A stretch of 29,636 nt of DNA, taken from NCBI GenBank assembly GCA_947525005.1, contig CANNUY010000018.1:1-29636 (forward strand), read 5' to 3'. This DNA comes from an uncultured Candidatus Melainabacteria bacterium (GTDB lineage Bacteria; Cyanobacteriota; Vampirovibrionia; Gastranaerophilales; Gastranaerophilaceae). The position numbers and the translations under genes were made by a program. Shown in pieces: positions 24,957 to 29,636 of this stretch (position 1 is its first letter; each line of letters begins with the position of its first letter). The notes under the pieces were generated by a model. The model saw only the letters and a list, made by a program, of their open reading frames with translations, had not been told where the DNA came from and did not search any database.

Positions 24957-24960
24957 TTAA

Positions 24961-25033
24961 GCGTCCTTAGTTCAGTTGGTAGAACGTCGGTCTCCAAAAC
25001 CGGATGTCGAGGGTTCGAGTCCTTCAGGGCGCG
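24961..25033 (+). tRNA. trnW: tRNA-Trp (anticodon CCA)
   Basis: A full cloverleaf is visible: acceptor GCGTCCT paired with AGGGCGC (one G-U), D-arm with AGTTCAGTTGGTAGA, anticodon loop CTCCAAA with CCA at 24994-24996, and T-arm GAGGGTTCGAGTCCTTC. The discriminator is G. The 3' CCA is not encoded and must be added. It sits between rpmG and secE, 22 nt before the secE ATG, so it is probably processed from the operon transcript. Confidence 0.95.
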
Positions 25034-25055
25034 ATTTATATAAAAGGAAAAATAA

Positions 25056-25250
25056 ATGAATAATACATTAAACGGTATAATTGCATATTTAAAATCAGTA
25101 AAATTAGAGTGGGCGAAGATTACGTGGCCTGAAAGAAAACAGGTTATTGCTGAAACGCTAGCTGTAATTGTGATTATATTCTTGTTTACTGTTTCAGTGT
25201 ATTTGATTGATATTATTTTTAAAGCAGTGTTGGGACTTATCCAACAATAA
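25056..25250 (+). CDS. secE: Preprotein translocase subunit SecE
   Basis: This 64-residue single-span protein of the SecYEG channel carries the conserved amphipathic VKLEWAKITWPERKQV before one membrane helix (about 33-59). Length is typical of the short, one-helix SecE. AAAGGA lies before the ATG. nusG starts 14 bp after the stop. Confidence 0.95.
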   Translation: MNNTLNGIIAYLKSVKLEWAKITWPERKQVIAETLAVIVIIFLFTVSVYLIDIIFKAVLGLIQQ

Positions 25251-25264
25251 GATAGGTGAAAAGA

Positions 25265-25888
25265 ATGGTTGAAAACGAAGAAAACTTTGAACAAGTTGAA
25301 GAAATGGCTGTAGATACAGCAGAAGTTTCTGATAACGCTGAAAACAAAAAATCATCAAAAAAGAACGTAAAACGCTGGTATATTGTTCAAACATATTCAG
25401 GATATGAAAACAAGGTTAAGAGTAATCTTGAAAAACGTATTGAATATATGAATATGTCAGACAAGATTTTTAGAGTAGAAGTTCCACAAAAGACTGTTAC
25501 ACAGATTAAGGGTGGAAAGAAACTTGAAAAGGACGAAAAAATATTTCCTGGCTATGTATTAGTTGAAATGATTATGGACGAAGATAGCTGGTATGTTGTT
25601 CGTCACACAGCAGGTGTAACAAGATTTACAGGTTCTGCTAAAAAACCTATCCCTGCAAAAGATAGTGAAATTAAAAGAATTATCAATAGAGCTGACTCAC
25701 AAACTCAAAAAATTGAGCTTGATGTTAAAGTTGGTGATAAAGTTAGAATTGTATCAGGTCCATTCGCTGAATTTATTGGTGATATTACAGAGGTTTATCC
25801 TGATAAGTCTAAACTTAGAGCAAGCGTTTCAATCTTTGGACGTGAAACTCCAGTTGAACTTGAATACAAACAAATCCAAAAAATTTAG
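25265..25888 (+). CDS. nusG: Transcription termination/antitermination factor NusG
   Basis: This 207-residue protein binds RNA polymerase and links it to Rho or the ribosome. An acidic extension (about 1-37) precedes the NGN domain (RWYIVQTYSGYENKV to about 145, with FPGYVLVEM). The KOW domain follows (VGDKVRIVSGPFAEFIGDITEV). I place the start at ATG 25265, 8 nt after AGG; a GTG at 25256 overlaps that site. The acidic N-terminus is longer than in E. coli NusG. Operon with secE. Confidence 0.95.
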   Translation: MVENEENFEQVEEMAVDTAEVSDNAENKKSSKKNVKRWYIVQTYSGYENKVKSNLEKRIEYMNMSDKIFRVEVPQKTVTQIKGGKKLEKDEKIFPGYVLVEMIMDEDSWYVVRHTAGVTRFTGSAKKPIPAKDSEIKRIINRADSQTQKIELDVKVGDKVRIVSGPFAEFIGDITEVYPDKSKLRASVSIFGRETPVELEYKQIQKI

Positions 25889-25918
25889 TAGGGTTTTTGT
25901 AAATTCTTTTGTTTAAAA

Positions 25919-25944
25919 GATTCTGAACCAAGTTCAGAATGACA
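25919..25944. repeat. Dispersed hairpin repeat copy between nusG and rplK
   Basis: ATTCTGAAC (25920-25928) and its complement (25932-25940) with loop CAA, followed by GACA. This is the cleanest isolated copy of the family, lying inside an operon between nusG and rplK. Confidence 0.7.
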
Positions 25945-26014
25945 AAAGAAAAAGATTGAAAAAATTATCAAACATAATCCGAAGAAAAATTCGGGACAAG
26001 AAAACATAAAGTAA

Positions 26015-26042
26015 GTGGAAGGGAAAAACCCGTTTGTACCAC
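26015..26042 (+). promoter_or_regulatory. Stem-loop before rplK, possible ribosomal protein L1 operator
   Basis: Outer stem GTGG (26015-26018)/CCAC (26039-26042), asymmetric internal loop AA/GTTTGTA, inner stem GGG/CCC with loop AAAAA. It lies 14 nt upstream of the rplK ATG, just before AAAGGAG. A sister element with the same geometry and different base pairs precedes rplA. The form resembles the L1-binding stem of 23S rRNA (GUGG/CCAC with a purine-rich asymmetric loop). L1 autoregulation of rplK-rplA is known in E. coli. Confidence 0.55.
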
Positions 26043-26056
26043 GAAAGGAGATAAAA

Positions 26057-26485
26057 ATGGCAAAGAAAGTAGTAGGAAAAATTAAACTGCAAATAGAAGC
26101 AGGAAAAGCTAATCCATCACCACCAGTAGGTCCTGCATTGGGTCAACATGGTGTTAATATCATGGATTTTTGTAAGCAATTCAATGCTCAAACACAAGAT
26201 AAAGCAGGATACATCATTCCAGTAATTATTGATGTATATGAAGACAGAAGTTTTACTTTTGTATTGAAATCACCACCTGCACCTATTTTGATTAAAAAGG
26301 CTTTGAACTTGTCAAAAGGTTCATCTAACCCTAAAAAAGATAAAGTAGGCGAAATCACAAGAGCACAATTAGAAGAAATCGCAAAAATTAAGATGAACGA
26401 TTTAAACGCAAGAGATATGGATGCTGCAGTTCAAATGCTTAAGGGTTCATGCAGATCTATGGGCGTTACAGTAAAGGAAGACTAG
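26057..26485 (+). CDS. rplK: Ribosomal protein L11
   Basis: This 142-residue protein is typical for L11. It has the N-terminal domain KIKLQIEAGKANPSPPVGPALGQHGVNIMDFCKQFNAQT, the linker FVLKSPPAPILIKKAL, and the C-terminal RNA-binding domain ending LKGSCRSMGVTV. The start is ATG 26057, with AAAGGAG 6 nt upstream; a longer frame from 26015 runs through the leader stem-loop and is not used. L11 forms the GTPase-associated centre with 23S rRNA. Confidence 0.96.
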   Translation: MAKKVVGKIKLQIEAGKANPSPPVGPALGQHGVNIMDFCKQFNAQTQDKAGYIIPVIIDVYEDRSFTFVLKSPPAPILIKKALNLSKGSSNPKKDKVGEITRAQLEEIAKIKMNDLNARDMDAAVQMLKGSCRSMGVTVKED

Positions 26486-26500
26486 TCAAAGACTAAATAA

Positions 26501-26529
26501 ATGGAAGGACTTTTGTCCGTTACCACCAT
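26501..26529 (+). promoter_or_regulatory. Stem-loop before rplA, possible second L1 operator
   Basis: Outer stem ATGG (26501-26504)/CCAT (26526-26529), internal loop AA/GTTACCA, inner stem GGAC/GTCC with loop TTTT, then GAAAGGA. The 4-bp outer stem, the 2x7 internal loop beginning GTT and ending A, and the following GAAAGGA match the element before rplK. The paired bases differ in a compensatory way. Confidence 0.55.
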
Positions 26530-26545
26530 GAAAGGAAATTAAAAA

Positions 26546-27271
26546 ATGGCAAAATTAACAAAAAGACAACAAAAAATGCAAGAATTGTTAGAAGGTTTTG
26601 AACAACCAGCTACTATTCCTGCAGCTATAGAAAAATTACAAGAAATATCAAAAGCTGTATCAAAGTTTGATGAAACAGTTGAATGCCACATGAGATTAGG
26701 TATTGATGTAAAACATGCTGATCAACAAATCAGATCAACAGTTGTTTTACCAGCTGGTCTTGGTAAAGAAGTTAGAGTATGTGTTATTGCAAAAGGTGCT
26801 AAGGTTACTGAAGCAACAGAAGCAGGCGCTGATTTCGCAGGTACAGAAGACATTATCGACAAGATTTCATCAGGTTGGTTTGAATTTGATACATTGATTG
26901 CAACACCTGATTGTATGGGTATGTTAGGTAAATTAGGTAGAGTATTAGGACCTAAAGGTTTAATGCCTAACCCTAAGACAGGAACAGTTACTTTAGATGT
27001 TGCTAGTGCTGTTAAAGCAGCTAAAGCTGGTAAAGTAGAATTCCGTGCTGACAAGCAAGGTATGATTCACTGTCCAATCGGTAAAGTACAATTTGCAACA
27101 GAAGATTTGACAAAGAACTTTGCAACATTAGCAGATGCTATTTTGAGAGCAAAACCTGCTTCTGCAAAAGGTACATTTGTAAAATCAGTTTATATAACAA
27201 CAACTATGGGACCAAGTATCAAGTTAGATAACAAAGGCTTGGCTACCGAAGTTAAAGAAATTGTTGGTTGA
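26546..27271 (+). CDS. rplA: Ribosomal protein L1
   Basis: This 241-residue protein binds the L1 stalk of 23S rRNA at the E site and commonly represses its own operon. It has the conserved VDVKHADQQIRSTVVLPAGLG-like N-terminal part, then CMGMLGKLGRVLGPKGLMPNPKTGTV, VEFRADKQGMIHCPIGKV, and a C-terminal VYITTTMGPSIKL. The start is ATG 26546, with AAAGGA 9 nt upstream. Last gene before a terminator. Confidence 0.96.
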   Translation: MAKLTKRQQKMQELLEGFEQPATIPAAIEKLQEISKAVSKFDETVECHMRLGIDVKHADQQIRSTVVLPAGLGKEVRVCVIAKGAKVTEATEAGADFAGTEDIIDKISSGWFEFDTLIATPDCMGMLGKLGRVLGPKGLMPNPKTGTVTLDVASAVKAAKAGKVEFRADKQGMIHCPIGKVQFATEDLTKNFATLADAILRAKPASAKGTFVKSVYITTTMGPSIKLDNKGLATEVKEIVG

Positions 27272-27277
27272 TACTTT

Positions 27278-27305
27278 GGGGTTGTTTAACAACCCCTTTT
27301 TTTTT
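27278..27305 (+). terminator. Rho-independent terminator of the rplK-rplA unit
   Basis: GGGGTTG (27278-27284), loop TTTAA, CAACCCC (27290-27296), then nine T. It begins 7 nt after the rplA stop. Confidence 0.92.
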
Positions 27306-27313
27306 AAGGTTTA

Positions 27314-27349
27314 AAACGGACGAAGAATTGAATAATTCTTCGTCCGTTT
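27314..27349. terminator. Second long hairpin after rplA
   Basis: Sixteen-bp perfect stem AAACGGACGAAGAATT (27314-27329) with its complement at 27334-27349, loop GAAT. No long T-run follows. It is a backup terminator or mRNA 3' stabiliser in the convergent gap. A degenerate CGTCATTGTAAGCG repeat word follows at about 27391. Confidence 0.6.
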
Positions 27350-27461
27350 ATTATTATGCTATTTTTTGTGAAATATTGAATGGAGTATACTCGTCATTGT
27401 AAGCGAAAAATCCCTGTGTACATTTAATATTTAAACTTTTTATTTGAATTTTATTATAATC

Positions 27462-27491
27462 AAAAAAAGGCCTTCAAATGAAGGCTTTTTT
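27462..27491. terminator. Bidirectional terminator, mainly for the sigma factor gene
   Basis: GCCTTC (27470-27475), loop AAAT, GAAGGC (27480-27485), flanked by seven A and six T. Read on the minus strand it gives a GC stem followed by a T-run, 40 bp after the sigma-factor stop. Confidence 0.88.
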
Positions 27492-27530
27492 GGTGTCTGT
27501 TAAGTATGCGTATTATAGAGTATTAAGTTA

Positions 27531-28433
27531 TTATTCGATATAATCTTTAAACGATTGTAAGCTATCTTTAAATCTTAGTTTTTGTAAAGCTTTTGTTTCA
27601 AGTTGTCTAATTCTTTCTTTTGAAAACCCCATTTCGCTTCCGAGCTGTTCGAGAGTCATATATTTGTTGTTGTGTATTTCAAATCTATGTTCTAAAATTT
27701 TTTTCTCTCGTGAATTCAAATCTTTAAAGATTGTATCAATATCTTCTGTCATACAATATTTTTCTGTTACTGATTCTGGTGTGTGATAGCTTGTATCTTC
27801 TATAAAATCTGCTAGTGATAAATCATCAGTGACAGGTGTTTCAAGGCTTATTGGTTCGTTTATGATAGCGTTTTTTATTGTCGAAAGTTTTCGTTTACTT
27901 ATTTTTAACGCTTTTATAAGTTCCTCATCGCTCGGTTCTCTATTAAGTTTGTACAACAAATCTGTGTAGGTTTTTTTGTAGAATTTAATTTTGTCTAGCA
28001 TGTGAACGGGTATTCTTATTGTTCTTGAGTTATTAGCTATTGCTCTTGTAATAGTTTGCCTAATCCACCAAGTTGCATAGGTAGAAAATTTAAAGTTTTT
28101 GTTATGGTCAAATCTTTCTGCCGCTTTTAATAAGCCTAATGCACCCTCTTGAACAAGATCAAGAAAAAGTATACCGTGTCCTATATAGTGTTTTGCAATA
28201 CTTACAACTAATCTAAGGTTTGCTTGAACCAAGTCTTTTATAGCTTGAGCTTTTTCTGTCTTTGTTCCTTCTTTGATTAGTTTGCCCAATCGTTTTTCTT
28301 CTTCTTTTGTAATCATTTTTGTTCTGCTAACGTCTTTAAGATACATTTGAAGAAGGTCATCATCAAACGCTATACAATTAAATGAACGTGGTTTATCTTC
28401 TCTGTATATTTGTTCTTTGATACATTCTGTCAT
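27531..28433 (-). CDS. RpoD/SigA-like sigma-70 family sigma factor
   Basis: This 300-residue factor directs RNA polymerase to promoters. Region 1.2 (DLLQMYLKDVSRTKMITKEEE, about 26-46) is present and region 1.1 is absent. Region 2 contains ANLRLVVSIAKHY, LDLVQEGALGLLKAAERFD and the -10-reading FSTYATWWIRQTITRAIAN with RTIRIPVHM. Region 3 is LNREPSDEELIKALKIS, and region 4.2 is TLEQLGSEMGFSKERIRQLETKALQKLR. The length and missing 1.1 fit a group 2 or minimal primary factor. Which of the two cannot be settled here, so no symbol is given. The -10-contact Gln and Thr in WWIRQTITR are conserved, matching the TATAAT-like elements in this window. GAGG is 7 nt before the ATG. Terminator at 27462-27491. 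Confidence 0.93.
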   Translation of the reverse strand: MTECIKEQIYREDKPRSFNCIAFDDDLLQMYLKDVSRTKMITKEEEKRLGKLIKEGTKTEKAQAIKDLVQANLRLVVSIAKHYIGHGILFLDLVQEGALGLLKAAERFDHNKNFKFSTYATWWIRQTITRAIANNSRTIRIPVHMLDKIKFYKKTYTDLLYKLNREPSDEELIKALKISKRKLSTIKNAIINEPISLETPVTDDLSLADFIEDTSYHTPESVTEKYCMTEDIDTIFKDLNSREKKILEHRFEIHNNKYMTLEQLGSEMGFSKERIRQLETKALQKLRFKDSLQSFKDYIE

Positions 28434-28553
28434 CTCTCGTCCTCAGCTTTTCTTAATCCTATTTTTTAGGACTTATTTTTTACCTTCTACTTTATATGAC
28501 GTAGTTTTTTTAGTTTTGTTGCATTATTTTAAAATTACAGTAATAATAAGTAT

Positions 28554-29636
28554 ATGGATCCATTATATTTACGGAAGCTAAGAATAGATAGACAGATACA
28601 ACAGCAGATGAGGAATTTGAACTCTGCAGAGAAGAATTCTGCGACAAATTCTGCTAATGCTTCTGGTGTGCAAAATAATGAGCCTGTAAAATCTGGTGAA
28701 AATATGAATAATCAGGCAAACCAGCTTGTAAAAGATATAAGAGATGAGGTTTTAACACCAAGAAGACAGCGTAAATATAATTATATAGCAAGTATGGAAC
28801 GCTCAGATTATGTGAAAAAAATGATGAACTTGCCAAGAACATTACCTGAGTTGTTAATACAGTTACAAAGACCGAATTACAACAACGCTCATAATGTTAT
28901 GAATAACCAAATGCCTCAACCTGATGTGTTAAAAGGACAGGTTAATAATAACGAGGAACACTTTAATCAGGAAGAAAATGGTTCAAAAAACAATCAAAAT
29001 CGTGATGAAAAACCGAATTCTAATCTTGTTTTTGATGATGGGTTTGAAACAGTTTTAAAAGATGAAATTAAAAAGCAAGATGTTATAAAAAATAATGCTC
29101 AACAACAAGAAACGACTAATAATACAAAGCAACAGCCTCTTGGTAACACTGCTAATTCTAATAATTCTACAAATAGCTTGATGAACAATCAATCTAGCAA
29201 TCAAATGCAGAATGTGGTTAATAAAAATAATAATAATTTTATAAACAATGAAACTGTTATAAAAGATTCTAATTTACCTATTGATAAAGATTTTTCTCAA
29301 CCTCAACAGCCACAAAAACCTGATAATAATTTAAGACCGAATAATCCAATGGATAATCGTCCTAATATGCCAAATCAACCGTTGCCACCAAATAATAATG
29401 GTGTACGTCCAAACCCACCGTTGCAACCAGATAGACCTATTCCACCACATGATAATATTCGTCCACCACATTTTGACGGTGTACGTCCAAACCCACCGTT
29501 GCAACCAGATAGACCGATTGTTCCAAACAATCCAACACAACCGTTGCCACCAAATAATAACGGTGTACGACCAAATCCACCGTTGCAACCTGAAAGACCG
29601 ATTGTTCCAAACAATCCGACACAACCGTTACCACCA
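28554..29636 (+). CDS. Asn/Pro-rich repeat protein (partial, runs off the window end)
   Basis: The frame is open without a stop from ATG 28554 to the last base (361 codons). It is divergent from the sigma-factor gene across a 120-bp gap. No strong ribosome binding site is seen, so ATG 28608 is an alternative start. The first 40 residues are basic and Gln-rich (MDPLYLRKLRIDRQIQQQMR). About residues 60-110 hold a helical patch (KDIRDEVLTPRRQRKYNYIA, MMNLPRTLPELLIQLQR). Then follows a long Asn/Gln-rich, probably disordered region, and from about residue 265 Pro-rich repeats with core GVRPNPPLQPDRP. There is no signal peptide or membrane helix in the visible part. Function is unknown; surface, adhesin or phase-separating protein are guesses. 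The minus-strand frames here are shadows of the repeats. Confidence 0.7.
   Translation, partial: MDPLYLRKLRIDRQIQQQMRNLNSAEKNSATNSANASGVQNNEPVKSGENMNNQANQLVKDIRDEVLTPRRQRKYNYIASMERSDYVKKMMNLPRTLPELLIQLQRPNYNNAHNVMNNQMPQPDVLKGQVNNNEEHFNQEENGSKNNQNRDEKPNSNLVFDDGFETVLKDEIKKQDVIKNNAQQQETTNNTKQQPLGNTANSNNSTNSLMNNQSSNQMQNVVNKNNNNFINNETVIKDSNLPIDKDFSQPQQPQKPDNNLRPNNPMDNRPNMPNQPLPPNNNGVRPNPPLQPDRPIPPHDNIRPPHFDGVRPNPPLQPDRPIVPNNPTQPLPPNNNGVRPNPPLQPERPIVPNNPTQPLPP
29400..29636 (+). repeat. In-frame tandem repeats of the Asn/Pro-rich gene
   Basis: Three units start at 29400, 29478 and 29562 (periods 78 and 84 bp, both multiples of 3), each opening with GVRPNPPLQPDRP or a one-residue variant. Units two and three continue IVPNNPTQPLPPNNN. 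The repeats are near-identical at DNA level and continue past the window. Confidence 0.85.

Noticed and set aside
24908..25294. Minus-strand open frame over tRNA-Trp and secE
   Set aside because: It crosses a complete tRNA and secE in antisense; no start signal.
29331..29636. Three overlapping minus-strand frames (Trp/Gly/Val-rich)
   Set aside because: All come from the complement of the Pro-rich tandem repeats; the open plus-strand frame explains the region.
29400..29636. CRISPR-like repeated units
   Set aside because: Periods are multiples of 3, spacers are also repetitive and the frame stays open, so these are protein repeats. No other CRISPR pattern was seen.

Overview
The window is AT-rich, tightly packed bacterial chromosome. 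The gene content best fits a gut-type member of the Gastranaerophilales (Vampirovibrionia, non-photosynthetic relatives of Cyanobacteria). The hints are a CHASE2-type adenylate cyclase, a CsaB-family pyruvyl transferase, a compact RpoD-like sigma factor, SpmA/SpmB outside any sporulation context, and several small secreted repeat proteins. This assignment comes from gene style and is only moderately certain.

Layout. (1) 1-763: the end of a secreted repeat protein, a decayed minus-strand gene remnant, and an intact paralogue of the first protein. (2) 1159-7331: a minus-strand pair (CHASE2 cyclase overlapping recG by 8 nt), then plus-strand KDPG-aldolase-like and csaB genes. (3) 7557-18984: a defence module. 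A small XRE regulator diverges from a tightly packed operon: PLD-like/SNF2-type helicase, DUF4391 protein, RecF/RloC-like AAA ATPase, type III methyltransferase Mod and type III restriction subunit Res. Res is split by a frameshift at an A6 run, which separates the helicase from the nuclease domain. The divergent spacer carries palindromes that look like operators. Codon choice in the module (TTA, AAA) differs from neighbouring csaB (TTG, AAG), which fits horizontal acquisition. (4) 19099-20508: two unrecognised small genes and a secreted YDxYGxKTGSY-repeat protein. (5) 20737-24387: thrB, a small zinc-ribbon gene, spmA-spmB, a hypothetical gene, a double hairpin terminator and a secreted coiled-coil protein. 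(6) 24714-27271: the conserved rpmG - tRNA-Trp - secE - nusG - rplK - rplA block, with two matching stem-loops in front of rplK and rplA that resemble L1-binding sites. (7) 27531-29636: a sigma-70 family factor and, divergent from it, a long Asn/Pro-rich repeat gene running off the window end.

Intergenic spaces repeatedly hold members of a degenerate palindromic repeat family (core ATTCTGAA - short loop - TTCAGAAT followed by GAC, plus CGTCATTGCGA and GCAATCCATAAACCAAC words). One base pair of the stem co-varies between copies.

The strongest leads are the five-gene type III-linked defence operon with its embedded ATPase, the Res frameshift, the operator palindromes, and the paired L1-like RNA elements.
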